Shown: positions 50,001 through 63,397, numbered from the stretch's first letter. The stretch: DNA of 64,000 nt from Phoebastria nigripes (GCA_035582835.1 JAYKAV010000666.1:1-64000), one strand, 5' to 3'. The notes: generated by a model from the sequence alone, not told the origin. Made by a program: numbers and translations.

Positions 50001-52452
50001 AAGACTCTACTAAGTAGAAAAGTAGCTTGACATGTGTGGCTTCTCTGTTCTCTTCAGCAAGTTTATCACAGACTTGCAGCAGAAATTAAGATTCACAACA
50101 ACAAATGGTGGTGGGGAGACAAACTTGTATTTCTGATTTAATTAACATGGATTTTTATTTTGGGTTTTTACATGAAGAATTCTAGTTTATATTAAGTACA
50201 TTATTACTGTTCTGGACAGCTAACTATTTTTAACATTCACCCTCAATCTGTAACTACCCACATGAAGTCTACACTTACAATAATATATTAAAATCATTAA
50301 TATCCTAAAAAGTAAGCAATGTTTAATTGCTCCTGAAGTTAAAAGTCAAGCCACTGAACTGGCCGAAGTCCCCAAATAAGCTCTGAGAACCACAGTTTGC
50401 TGAAAAAGATTTTTTTACAGGATTAGTCTCCGCTTTTGGAGAAGATAATATATTTTTTATTTTAGCTCATACAAGTAGTTCATATTAATGTTTAATTAAA
50501 ATGAAAAAATAAAATAAAATAGACTTGGAATCGGAAAAGCAAAGGTGCCACCTGCAATATATGACTAAAAACTAAGTACGAAAGACTAGGTCCGTTATCT
50601 CTGCAATCTTGAAAGACTAGCTTGACCAGGAGCAACAGCTCAGTTTAAAAACTGAGGCAAAGGTAATACTTGGTCTTGTAAGATAAAATTTGCTGTAATG
50701 AACTTACTTTTTATTTATGTATTTAGAAGGTCTAAGGTAGTTTTATTCTGGTAAGAGAACAAATTTTAAACTACTCGCTGTATTCAATCATAAAATAATT
50801 CTAATTTGCATCCAAAGACAGCTTGAATTAATGACAAGAGCTTAAAAAGCATAATTCATCACTTTATAACCAGAAAAATTTAAAATGTATAGCCAAAAAA
50901 TATAAAGTGTAAAAATGTAAAATAAAAGCGTAATTACTCCACTGCATATTAAGCTATGCTGTTATTTAAATAAGAGTAAGTAGCATACTGTCCAAAGTTA
51001 ACAAGAATGAAACGTTGCCAATCAGCAACAATCAGCTTTCTTCAAATAAATAATCACTCATAGATTTTTAAGAAGTACAAAAGCAAAAACAAGAGTAAAG
51101 CTAATTATAAAAATCACTTAGACTTAAACTGGCCCACGCTGGAAAAAATTAAACACTTTCTTTTACAAACGGGTAACTTGGCAAACGGTAACATTTCTTT
51201 TCCATCTGCTCCTGAGGTCTTTCCATAAGTAATACTGCCTACCTAATCTTTCTGCAGCTCCTTTACAGTGCCATCCAATGCTCTACTTCCCACAGCATGC
51301 CCTCGCTCTGCACCTTGCCCCTATTTATCTACGTTATCAGCTCAGGAAGAAATTTCGGCAAAACTCTTCCTCTGGTCACTGATATCTCTGGGAACCGAAC
51401 CCATTAAGATATTTCTGACCCCTACTCATGCTATTTTAACTGTCTGATGTACAGGAAGGAACTGATAAAAATAGGATTACAATGCCCTTACAGATGAACT
51501 AGCAGGAGGCTTGATTGTGATTGATGCCTGAATAAATATACAATAACAGGCCCTGCATTTCAACACCGCTTTTGATAGAAGGTAAGAAGAAGTGTCGGTT
51601 TTCACCGCCTGGACTGCAGGACTCTCTTCTCAAATACCTGGGAAGTGCCTATGATTGAGGACTGAATCTTCTACTTTCAGTCTGATTTTAAATACAGAGC
51701 AGGAGGTGGTTATTAGTCGGTAGGAATGAATATTAGTATTACTTTGTGAGGTACAAAGGTGCATTTCTTCCCACAGGTGCTTACATCTGGCCCACCCTCA
51801 ACTTCGAATGAAGGTCTAAATGCCTTTGAAGTCTAGATATCTTCCCCACAGATACTCAGTGCCAAGGTGGGTCTATTGGAAAAATAAGCAACATCCTAAC
51901 AGCTCCGTGGAAAACAAATGGGCTGGACTCGGAGTTTGGGGTGGGGAGAGGAGGGCTGGGATTGCCCAGGTCTTTGACAACTCATCACTTCCTTGGGTGA
52001 AGAAGTTCTCAACAGGCGTTCGGGTACAGACTTAGTCTGGGGAACGGTTTCTATAGTAATGGCACATTTGCCAGCCCATTGCTGGGTTTGGATAGCAGCA
52101 AGAGAGCACGGTACTTCCAGCAAACAATTTCAGATGGTTGTCCCTGACTCCACTGTACTGCAGTACAGACTGAAGCCTGTCTGCATTCTTTTAATCTTTC
52201 TTAATAAACTAATTATTAATGAGTGATGCGCTTACCACCCACCATCCCAAACAGAAATTTCAGGACGTAAACGCAGTGCACAGTTCTTATTAACCTTCCT
52301 CTTTTTGCAGAAGAGGGCTTCAAGTGTCCTGAAATCACACGTTATCAGCTCCCACTTCAAGTAACACAGTTATCTATTCCACTTCAACAGTATCTCAAAT
52401 ACGCCCCTTCTTATCCTGCAAAAAATAGACACCTACTTAGCTTTCCAGTGCC

Positions 52453-52572
52453 ATGATCCAGCNAAGTACTTCAGCAAGTACACAAACTTCAAGTAGGCAA
52501 ACAGTCCCACTGGCTCCTTCGAAATAATTCGTGAAAGTCAGTCTGCATCTACTCAGTACCTTGCTGGATCAT
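52453..52572. mobile_element. Short palindromic element with 18-bp terminal inverted repeats
   Basis: The left end ATGATCCAGCNAAGTACT (52453-52470) and right end AGTACCTTGCTGGATCAT (52555-52572) are inverted copies with about one mismatch and one N. The interior (CAAGTACACAAACTTCAAGT, then AGTCCCACTGGCTCC) resembles an ancient sauropsid repeat whose consensus, as I recall it, has AAGCACGTGCTTAACTTTAAGC and AGTCCCATTGACTTCAATGG. It is probably a nonautonomous DNA-transposon-like or foldback relic. I cannot name the family with certainty. Confidence 0.6.
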
Positions 52573-52589
52573 CTTGCTAAATTACATTA

Positions 52590-52775
52590 ACAGTAATACT
52601 TGGCACTTTCAGAGTGCTTCATGTGCTGAAACTATTGTCCAAATGGCAAGCAGTGAGGAAAGCATATAAATATTATAAGCCTCATTTTGTAGATGAAGAA
52701 ATTAAGGCAAAGACACCAGTTACTTGCTGCTCCTCGTACAGTGAGGCAGTGTCAGAGCTGGGACTCCCCTTCCCT
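52590..52775 (-). mobile_element. MIR/CORE-SINE remnant, minus orientation
   Basis: Read on the plus strand, this is the reverse complement of MIR. TGGCACTTTCAGAGTGCTTC is followed by TATTATAAGCCTCATTTTGT, AGATGAAGAAATTAAGGCAA, a decayed TTACTTGCTG segment and GGCAGTGTCAGAGCTGGGA. It is one of the better-preserved old SINEs in the window and lies directly next to a palindromic inverted-repeat element. Confidence 0.75.
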
Positions 52776-54579
52776 GTTCCCTCACCCGCATGCTCCATCC
52801 TTCCGGCATCCACGTGGCTCTTTAACTGGAAGCACAGTCAGCATATGCAGCAGCTGCCTAGCAGCCTGCAGGTCTGCAAACAAACTTTAAAAATTCAGTT
52901 CGACCGATTACGACAGTCTGCAGCAATTAATACAGACCAAATATGATAATTAAAAATAGTTGTATCATTAAACTGTGATACATACCAGCACAGTATCATT
53001 CAAGAAGCAGTAGAAGGACCAGATCTCCTCGAAGATACGTGTTCTTCTACTCATGCAGTAATTGTGCTATTAATTTCAAAGGCATTTCTGACATGCATAC
53101 GTGACCAGCTCTCACAAACTATGGACACCTTTCTAGAGCACTCTCTCTCTTCTACACCAAGAACCCATGACCCAACAGTTCACCTCCTGAAGAAACCAAT
53201 GCATTTATTGTATCTCCTTACCCACTTATCTTCCTGAAATATGTCTGAATTAAAATTATTTCACAGNGGTCACCTATATGAAATTGCCTTTCACGTACAT
53301 GCGTAAGTGCAAATCACGTGGCTTTCTGATGGGAGGGTACAGTAACTTCGTAATGGATTTCTCCTCAAGGGTTCAACACACTGAGAACATACGCCAGCTG
53401 AGTAACACTGTTTAAAAATATATCACGGCCACTTTCCATTATCTGCTTTATACAGAAAGCACTTTAATTCAAATGGGACATCCTTATGTATACAGAAGTA
53501 CAAAGATACACACCAAACCTGTCGCTCCACCTCTCACTATTCATTATTAGCAGATCCTACTGAGGTACTAATTCTCTTCTGAAGTCATCATTCAACAAGA
53601 CAGTAAATCCCACTTTAGCGTACCCAGCACTAGATCAAAACTCAATCAAAACCCCAAACCAAAGCACTGCAGCTACAAGATGCAAAGCATTTACCCAGTA
53701 TAAACTTGGCCAGTTCAAAATTTGGAGCACAACTGCAGAAGTAACTGCGTCCCTCCTGCAGTCAGCACANGCTCCCTATTTTATGCTCTGGGGAATGAAT
53801 CAGAAACCCAGCTGACTTGGAAGAAGTCTGTATTAACGGGTAATACAGCAGAGCTCAGACCCAGTATTACCGATTGTAGAACTGAGATTACATTGTCTCC
53901 CAGCCTCCCTTCCCTTCCCCAACTTCAGTGGGGTTTAAATGCTTGCAGGGTGACATCAAAATCGCTCTGTTTCAAGTCATTTAATACAGCACCTCGCTGC
54001 TTAGTGCCACTGGAGAAGTTGCCCTCTTCAGCAAGGAGAAGCAAGAAGTCCCAGCTCAGAGCGGTCAGTGATGCATGAGCACCGCACACGCCACGAGTGA
54101 TTTCTTCATTCAGACTGCCCAGCCCTAACCAAGCAAAAGGTAACAACAAGGGCTCTGGTTTTATGTTATTATAGCCCTGGATTAGCACAGTCATAAATCA
54201 GGGCCATGACCCATATTCTAATACCTTTTCTTCTCCCGGTTATGATGATTCAGTTGTGATTTGAACAGCATGCCATTCCGACCAAGCTGTGACAAATAAA
54301 CTCTCCACACTACACTTTATCATGTAAAAATCAATTTTTGCACTGAGCTTGTAAAATTCAAGCCAAACCTACATAAAAGAAACAGAAATTTCCCAAGATT
54401 GTTTTTATTCAACTGCTGATGACACAACTTGTTATTCAAGTTCATACAGTTGCACATAATGTAAATGGAAAAAGTCATGACGAAAAAGATTTTTCCTATT
54501 GTAATTTAAAATACCTTTGAATTTGAATGAAATATAAATTCAGTGGGCTACTAACCAAATGATAACCCCATGCTGCACA

Positions 54580-54625
54580 GCAAGAAAGCACTTAAACCCA
54601 TGTTGAACTTAAGCACACACATAAA
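54580..54625. repeat. Fragment of an ancient palindromic repeat
   Basis: CACAGCAAGAAAGCACTTAA then ACCCATGTTGAACTTAAGCA resembles the arm of the same sauropsid repeat (GCAAAGCACTTAAGCAYGTG, then TTAACTTTAAGC). A similar piece, TCAGCAAAGCTCTTAATATG, is at about 61602-61621. Confidence 0.4.
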
Positions 54626-54976
54626 TCTTACAAATTTCACAAGGATGAGTGTGTGCACTTAAAATTAAGGCAAGAGTTTACTGTTGCTTTTGCAAACAGG
54701 TGAATGAAATTTCAGATAGACACATATATATATATTTTAAAAAAATTACAAAATAACAAAGCTCTGCCCACGGTGACTGCTGACAAACAAGCAATAGACA
54801 ATTCAAAGCTTGAAATATTAAGAGAATAATTCTATTGAGTACTTTTTTTAAAATCAGATCCTGGAGAAGCAGTGAGAAACGTGGTGCTGATCTGTACACC
54901 GTGAATTAAGGAGTGATACTGAGAATTATCTCCTAGTAAGTCTAAATTCAGCACAGCATAAAATTATGCTGTAATT

Positions 54977-55012
54977 GGGGTGGGGGAGGTGGGGGGTGGG
55001 GTGGAGGAGGTG
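54977..55012 (+). repeat. G-rich tract, G-quadruplex candidate
   Basis: GGGGTGGGGGAGGTGGGGGG then TGGGGTGGAGGAGG: four G runs of at least four with short loops, which fits the canonical G-quadruplex rule. Seen directly; folding is inferred. Confidence 0.9.
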
Positions 55013-55154
55013 TAATTGCTCTAAGAAAGGAGAATTATAGCTACTCAGCTGCTAAGATTTCAAAGTGCTCCAAAATCATAGCTCTATTTCATCACACTTA
55101 AATTTTTGTAAATACATTGAATTCAGTCAAGTCAGTAGATGAAAATAATACAGT

Positions 55155-56309
55155 AGGTTGCATCACCCCAGACTTTGGCAAAATGTGATACAATCCCTTT
55201 TCAAAAACCTAAAATTGGCTTGCCTGTGAGGACTATCACACAGATGAATAGTGGCTACAGGGCTATAAACAAATAGATTGCAGCAGCAGAAGGGAGCTGC
55301 TAGTGGATTGCCACAGGGATTGGTATTAGGATCAGTTTTATTTAACATCTTTATTAATGATCTGGAAGAACGGGTAAACAGTACATTAATTAAATTCACA
55401 GATTTCAATATAGCGAGAGGTGTTATAAACACGACAGTGGGGAAAGAAATTATGCAAAAGGAGGTTAGAAACACTGAGAGAAGTAAGAAAACGGGACTCC
55501 TCCTGAAAAAAATGCAGCCTAATTCATCTGAGAAGAATTAAAATACATAAATAATCAGTGAAAGGAAGAAACCCGAAAGCCGTTAAGCTAAAACAAAAGA
55601 CCTAACGGCAGCAGCTGACAGCAAATTATGTATGAGCTCGCAACATGAACGGGAAAAAGAGTAAAATGATCTGGGCTACACACATGGATGTATCACAAGA
55701 CATCAAAAAGACATTGCGATGCAAGTCTGGACTTTCTGCAGAAGCAATGAAACATACGGTCACCATACTACATCAACTAGCCAAGTATCTCCACTCAACC
55801 ATACAGTACATTAGTGACATCCATGCAGAATACCGGGGTTTGGTTCTGAGCCTCTTCTGAAGATTTTAAAAAAAAAAAAACAACCAACCAAAAACCAACA
55901 CCCAGGTATATAAAAGAAGACTCACCAGAAATAAGAAAGAGCAAAAGAGAAAAACCTGAAAGGATTACAAAGATTGAATATGTAAATAATTGACACAGGG
56001 TCTGAAAGATACAAGAATATAAACATCACGAAAGGTACAAGAAACCTTTAGGATCATCTCACCAAGTGTGGTACAATTTGGATTTTCTAAAAAATGAAAT
56101 TAACATAGGAAGAATATAAGCGGAATATTAGTTCCCATTAGTAACACCTATTACACAAAGGAACAATCTCAACAGGAATTAACTAAAACTCCTTTTCTTC
56201 ATTCATTAAAACTGAGCAAAACATTCAAAAATATAGTGCAGGAGACGATCCTGCGGTGGCAGAATGACTTAATAGGTCTTTTCCATCTCTAACTTAAATG
56301 ATTCCATAA
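55155..56309 (+). mobile_element. CR1-type LINE relic with RT fragment and 3' end
   Basis: The plus strand encodes a decayed KCDTIPFSKTKIG near 55176 (family KAFDTVPHS), then SGLPQGLVLGSVLFNIFIND near 55300-55360, a hallmark of CR1/L2-clade reverse transcriptase. The catalytic FADD site is decayed to FTDF. About 0.9 kb further on, at 56255-56309, is a typical CR1 3' end: AGAATGACTTAATAGGTCTT, then a pyrimidine-rich TTCCATCTCTAACTT and the terminal ATGATTCCATAAG. The spacing and orientation suggest one 5'-truncated copy. It lies antisense to MPPED2 within its intron. Confidence 0.8.
55868..55902 (+). repeat. A-rich then C-containing tract within the CR1 relic region
   Basis: A run followed by CAACCAACCAAAAACCAACA and CCC. 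It sits inside the interval of the CR1 relic and may be an independent insertion. Confidence 0.8.
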
Positions 56310-57538
56310 GAGACAATAAGCAGAGAGACAACCCTCTGCAAAATTAAATCACTGGGAATCAACCGGAGAATGAAAATTAAATCACAGTAAAGTATTTTCT
56401 TCTTTGTAAGCATTAGCATTAATCACATGCAAAAGTAAAATATTAGTTAATTTGATTCTCTGTGCCTTCCAGACTCTGGTCGAAATGAATCAATGCAGGA
56501 AGAGTGATTTCTCTGATAACTGGGGAAATGATAAGGAGGGAGGAAAAAAGAAGAAAAGAAGAAAAAAACCCAGTAGAAATAGCTGGTGAAAATGAAATGA
56601 CCAAAAGGGGACCAGAGAAAACCATGTTAAGGGGCCTGTTTCTTCTGAATTCCTCATAAGAACAATATGTGTAAAATTTCACAGTGGTGGCTTTGAAACA
56701 GCATCATCCAAAGACGGCTAGAATTGGAAAGAAAATCACCTTGGACAGTACAAACTATTACTAATTTGTTTAAGTGACTGTTATTACTAGTCTGCAAACC
56801 TCTGAAAAACGGCTTTACTACATGGGACCTTCAAACGGCTAGCCCTCTGTCACACCTCAGGTTTGCCGCAGGGAGAAGGTGGTGGTAACCCAGAATCCCA
56901 GCTCCTCCTCAACCAACACAATAAAGAGCAGGCACGATGAATTTGCAAGGCACGATACATTTGGGAACCCCTTCTCCTTAATTGCTGTGAAACAGGTTAC
57001 TTGGGTGTGCGTAAGCCGCTCGGCTCGGCTGTTCGTGTCAGGATCATGTCAGCGATAAGGCAGAACCGAAGGCATGACATCTGCACTGCCTCAGCCGAGG
57101 GAGGGAGGTGTCACGCTGGCATTTAACTCTGCTCTTTAGGCCATGAAAGGTCAAACTGGACAAACCACAGCCTAATGAAGCGGTTTGTAGCTGGGGGTGA
57201 GGCAGCACAAAGCCTTTCAAATTAGCGGTTAAGTGATGGCACGAAGCGGTGAGGGACCAGTTCTCAGCACAGCCAGCAAGAGTTCAGGTGTGGACTTCAG
57301 TGGAAGTCAAGACTGGGCCAGTTTTGCGAAGGCTGGTAATTTAAGCTTGTGCACTACAGAAATTGAGGCATGTACAGAAAAAACGGGCATGAGCACCGTG
57401 AGAGGCAAGCACAGCAGCTGAGACAAACCCTGCTGCCTCAGGGCCAGGGTTTTTTCCAGACAGCAGCCCAAGTTCTTTCGTTCAGTGACAGACTTTATTG
57501 AGCTGCAAAGAAATACGTTATCAACATAACAAAAACTT

Positions 57539-57576
57539 AAAAAAAAAAAAAAAAAAACCAAAAAAACCCACCAAAC
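57539..57576 (+). repeat. A19 run followed by A/C-rich tract
   Basis: A19 at 57539-57557 then CCAAAAAAACCCACCAAACT. Confidence 0.9.
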
Positions 57577-60500
57577 TACCAAAGGAACAGTATAGAAAAA
57601 ATAACTAGGGGTCTGGTTTGTTTCTTCTGATACATTTTAAAAATAGATACTTTCCTCCTACAGGGAGGAAATACTGTATTTAATTAGAAGCATAAATCAT
57701 TACGCTTTTATAGTCAGTAATATCTTCTATAATAAAACTAGATTAGTTTCTCACTACATATTCTGTTTATTGTTCAAATTTTACGATAAGTTCTAATAAT
57801 GGAAGTGTTACAGAACAGTTCAGTTTGGGTTTTTTGTTTATATTCCACCAACTCTTAGATCATTTTTTGTTATATATATACACATCAGCAGAAATCTGGC
57901 TGGCTTTCTGCCTGCTGCAGAAAAATACACACTATCTTAAATGACCCTCTGAATGTTATGGGGATGGATTTATCTTTAAAACTCTGTAAAAGAGATTAAA
58001 ACTTAGCCCCCTATCTGTGATCAAAGCTTGAATTTTAATCCTCGCATTTAAAGATGGGGCAGGTTCTTCTCATTCAAAACGCACCTAACAAGCAGTTCTG
58101 CTGCGACAGGATCCATCCTGCAGCTGCCGGTTAGCTCTCTATCAACGTGTAGCCACCAATGTCACTAACTTAAGCAATTTTCTATAGGACTGCAATTGTT
58201 TTCCTCTTTCTATTTTCCCCATCCTACAGCAACACAATCAAGACGTAAACACAAAGAAAGTGCAGCAGACACATCACTGATTTCATTGCCATTTAAACCA
58301 ACCCTAGCAGCGCAGTGCTGTGGACTGATGAGGAAAGCACATTAAGCACTTGCAACAGAACATCCAAGTAGACCTGTTTTGCAGCCTGATTAATAGAAAC
58401 AACCTCTAAGGACTAATCACAAGTCGAGCCCTGTTTTGTAGATTAATAGAACAAAGGCACAAGAGAATAGGGAAGGTTACAGGACTGGAATATAAATAAG
58501 AAAAGGTGTACACTCTAGGTAGTTTGACTGCTAGTAATTATCAGCTAAAGGCACATCCTTACAGCGAGGTCTCGCTGTTCTGTGCTAAAGCGGCTCACTT
58601 CCAGATGGATGATCAGCCTCTGCATCTCTGAATATTTTATCTGTATTTTAACTCCAAAATTTATGAAACAATAACAAAATCCTCCTCTGAAACAAAGCAT
58701 ACTTTCATCTCACGCTTTAAGTATCATTTTGAAATTTCTGTTATATTAAATGATTATAAAATTTGCAGGAACTATACTTTTCAGTTATACATACATGGAT
58801 CAGCAAATACAATATTGGCATATAATGAATGACTGTTACTCAAAACACTGCAGCCACCGCAATATGGTAGCAGATGCTAAGACCCAGCAGAGATCCCACA
58901 TGCCCCACCTGACCCTGTGAGGAGGTGTGTGCCTCCTGCCATGTCATCCTGGGCAGCAGATTTTCCTGGCCCTGAGCAGGATTCCACTCGTGAGGAAAAG
59001 GTACTCAGCCAGAGAAAAGTCCTACAAATAAATCCCTTTGAAACGAAATGCAAGATAACGTACATGTTCAACAACAATTGGAAGTTATGCATGTATGATG
59101 TGGAGTGTCTACACAAATACCATATGGGAAATGATGGAACTTTTTCATGCCTCTGAGGAAAACTACTTCTCTGCTTTTGAAAGTATTCAATTTGATTGGC
59201 TATAACAAAATGTAGTAAAGATAACGGCAATACAAAGTGCTGCGCCCATGCCTGCTTCAGAGTTCAAGAACAATTGCAGGTACCACTCGCAGCCAGTGCT
59301 TCATTAAGCACATGGTATCTGCTTTCCAAAATCCTGAATGAACTAAAAAAGTCCTCCTAACTTCAGGAAGAGCAGATTTCATTCTTTATGTTTCAGATAA
59401 TCTCTTTATCTACAGAGAGATTAAACAATATACCGAACTCTGCTAGAGTGATTCATACTTGACTTATTTCCACAGTTTCTAAGCTTTCCCAAAAGCTCTA
59501 CCTCTTCCAATGCTATACACACAAGAACATAAGCAATGTCATTCTTGAACATTATAAATGTAGGAGTTTACAAAAAAGGATCTTCAGGTTAGGCAATGGA
59601 TGACATTCTTCCTTAAAATGGTGTTTTCTAGGTTTCTCAATAAATATAAAACCGGTGGTGTTATATTCACAAACAGAAGAGGGAGACAAACTTACTAAGA
59701 ACTGAAAAAACAAATTCAGATACCCATAAACCCGGGGATTACAGTGTATTGGGGCATCCCATATTAAAAACAGGAACAATTTACAACTACAGCTTTTGAA
59801 TTAGCGCTCAGTTTGCCTTTCTCCTCTATCTTCCTGCGATGCAGGACATGGAAGTGTCCCAAGCAGTCCAGATGGAACACTAAGAGAGGTGTTAAAGAGA
59901 ACACCTTTCTTGCAGTTTCTTTTTATTACATTCCCAGTTTTGGAAACAAGATGCATTAAAATCTGTGCCAGGAAAAGGAGATGGAAAGATTCATCCTTCC
60001 TTCTTACATAAAGCTTTCTTTATACAAAGTTCGAGGTGATACACAATCCGTAAGTATATTCTCAGGGTACAAACTTGTAAACCTTACTCAAGAGGGCAAT
60101 ACAGTTAGCAGCTACAAATATCAGCTTTTGTCGGTAAGATACGCTGATTCACGTGTACAGAAATGAACTGGCTTCTTGAAGAACCAGACCACACAACTTT
60201 CTTGTCAGTCCTACCCATCCAGCAAATGCTGCTGAAGCATCGAAACAGAAGGCAAGAGCTCTCCAGAAGCAGAGGACAGACAAGTTGGCAGATCTGCAGA
60301 TACAATACTCAAGTACTCACAACATGACTCGCGAAATAAATACAATGACACATGTGTCAGATGATTTCAAATCATCATGAGCTCATTTCCCAGGAAGTAT
60401 TATTTCCTTTGTCAAAGTAGCCATAGGCACAGGGTTTCCAAGCTTGACATGCATGTCAGTATGTAATGGAAACAGTGAAGCACATATATTAAGGGATACT

Positions 60501-63371
60501 GTGTTTAGCGTTTATCTAAAACNCAACAGAAGAGGAACACAGAATGGAGTTACTTGGTGGTAACTCCCACTACCTTCTCCCAGGTACACTGTGCATGCAG
60601 GCTGTAAAACAANGTACTTGTCTGTGCAAAACTATCTGAGGAGGTACCAAGGCATCACAGCTTGTAAGGCTTTCTGTACTTACTCAAGGGTGTATGCAAC
60701 TCAGCCACATCTATGAAGGCACAGTGATAAGCTGTTGACATCTTCCTGCTTGTAAATCACTGCTTAAGCCTTCTCTCTGTGTACACGTATGCAAACATAG
60801 CTCTCAGCCATATTAAGATTTTGATATTTAACTAGTAGAGTCAGAAATGTCAGCAACTCTAATACTTTAGATGCACACAAACCATAATATAGACTAGCAC
60901 CTAAACATTTTAGAGGTGGTTATAAATACCCAGTGGTCTCATTGATTTTTAACTGAATCCATGAGTGTTGACCACCTCTGAAGTGAGGTGCCAGATCTAT
61001 TCTACTGAATGGATTCTCATGAAAATCTGATGAATGTAGCTGTCACTCTTGACCTTTATGTCTATGCTCAGATTCACAATCAGTGTTCTCTTATTTGAAG
61101 TGCTTGTTGAATTACTGCTTTATTTCATAGCCTCTGTGAATTACTTTAAGCATTTTATACACATGTCAGGGTAAAGTTAGCATTCTGATCAATAACTATT
61201 AGACAAATATGACCCAAGTCATCTTGAAGACAGTCATGAGAAATCTTATCCTTCACTGGGAGCTAACAAAATCTAGTCACTTGCTACTTGACTTACTTCT
61301 TGTATTAAGTCCAAATACAGTTTTTCAAACTTAATTTCTCTTCCATTTCTATTGCATTTTGTCACCATTACATCATGTGAGCTTTATCATCAGCTCCACC
61401 TGAAGCAACGTAAATTCTTCCAAATTCTTTCCTGTTTGTCCTGAACAGATGAACTATGAAGCAAACCACCTGTAGACTACACCTGTTTCACATTCGTGAC
61501 AGTACACAGGACAAGACCTCTCCCCTGTCGCCCCCTGCCCCAACCTCATTCATTTCACTGCACCAGTGTAAAGACACTATTCTTCCAATTACAACTTAAT
61601 TCAGCAAAGCTCTTAATATGTGTATCTGTATTTAACTGATAATTATATATTTAATTAAAGCTTATTACTAATCTCACTGAGTCAGTGAAACTACCCATGT
61701 CCCAAACTTGGCACATTTAGGTACCTTGTTGAAGTGGGGGGGTTTGGCTACATTTTTCCAGCGTGGGTCGACACTCGCACTGTGAATGCATCGGCCCATG
61801 TAGTCTCTTCTCACTCAGGGTCACAACTCCTGACTTTGAAATGACTCATGCATCCAGTGCTTTTAAACCAGCAGCACTGCTGCTAATCCCCCACCAAATG
61901 GGTGGGCGAGGATGGGCCCTGTCCTTCCAGTGATACGGCCCTCACCTAGTCCGCCTACCCCTACAGCAAAGTCTTGGTCTCCCACTTAGTTCCCCCCTGG
62001 AGTCCTGGTTTCCCTGGCTCTGAACCTCCTCCTGCTCTGTGCTCCAGCAGCCAGGCCCTGGCTTGCACTCGCCCACTCGCCCTCCAACAGCCGCCTTGCC
62101 TGTCACTCAAAGCATTCAGCTGCTCCCTACTTCTTCTTGCTCAGGGTACACCACATAGGGGCAACGAAGGAAAGAAAGTAATGGGGCTTGAAGAGCACCA
62201 TCCAATGCAAAATCCATTCTGATGTCAGCTCGTCAAAGCTCAAGCCCCTCTCTTGCTTCTCCACTCTCCTACTGTGAAGGTGGTTGTCCTCGAGCGAAAT
62301 AATTTCTCAGTTAACCTTAACAGCATGGTTTTTTCAGTTCTGTCTGTCTTCCCTTCCGTACTAGACCACCACAAAGAGGTACGGCACGCATACAGGTAGA
62401 AGAAAATGGAAAAGCAGAAGTTGTGAAGTGCAAAAGCCGCACGGAAGAATTTGTTCAAGCAAGCATCAACACACAACGCCGAGTCCAATCCTGCAAGGAA
62501 CAGNGTATCTCCACATTTGGGTTAACTCTCTCCTTCCCCCCTCTTTCCCCAGCTCCCATTCTTTAAGGGGCTTCAGCCCTCCTCCCAAGATGAAGTCTGT
62601 AGCAGCTGAGTTGAAAATCTCAGGATTTTTGTAGTATTCTCATCATTCCCTACTCTTCCCAGCTCCTTGCTGGGTGCAAATGCTTTCAGCCTGCTCAGTG
62701 CACACAAATGCCACATTGACCACTGTGTTACTGCAGTGTCCAGCAAAAGGAAAGCAAACTTCTTGTTCCTGGACAGCTGGCAATTGAAAAAAACCAAACC
62801 AAAGCAAAACTACGAACACAAGCACAACTTGTGGGTTTTGTATGCACAGCTTGTGTATCAAAATGACCTCACTGTTGAGTAAATCACACTTCAACCTACA
62901 AACAGGAGACCACCATAAATAATTAGCACCTCAACAGCACAGCTCATGCTCATTCTGGCTCTTTGCTTTTTTGTGCCGCATTTGCTGAACTCCAGGAAAA
63001 TGGAGCAGGAATTAAGAGACACAGCGCAGATTCCCACAATCATGTGTTTGGTACTGCTCTGAAGGAGTTCAAATCCCTGTTTCCACACTAGGAAAGATTC
63101 AAAAGAGTTAGGAGAGCCATCATTTTATGTCTGTTTTAACTGGCTAGACTTCCACCCACAAACAGACACAGTTTGTGTGTTACACTAGNAATGAATACTC
63201 TTAAAGTTCTTATTCCTGCTGAAGTCAAGCCTGAAGGAAAGGTTAAGCCTTCATGATTTGCCCCAGTGCTGGGATGCACAGCTTTCCAAAAAATTAGCTG
63301 GGACAGGTTAGCACCATAGTATTAAAAATGACTTATGAGATAATATATTTAAAATTACAAACATTCCACTA

Positions 63372-63397
63372 AAGACAGACAGAAAGACAGACAGAAA
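63372..63397 (+). repeat. (AGAC)n/(AGAA)n simple repeat
   Basis: AAGACAGACAGAAAGACAGA then CAGAAA. Confidence 0.85.

Noticed and set aside
52232..52262. Possible minus-strand splice donor (GGTG|GTAAGCG)
   Set aside because: It looks like a donor, but the sequence before it encodes nothing resembling MPPED2 and no paired acceptor was evident.
57460..57576. A19 tract as a processed-pseudogene tail
   Set aside because: No upstream coding similarity or target-site duplication was visible, and similar A/C tracts occur without any retrocopy.
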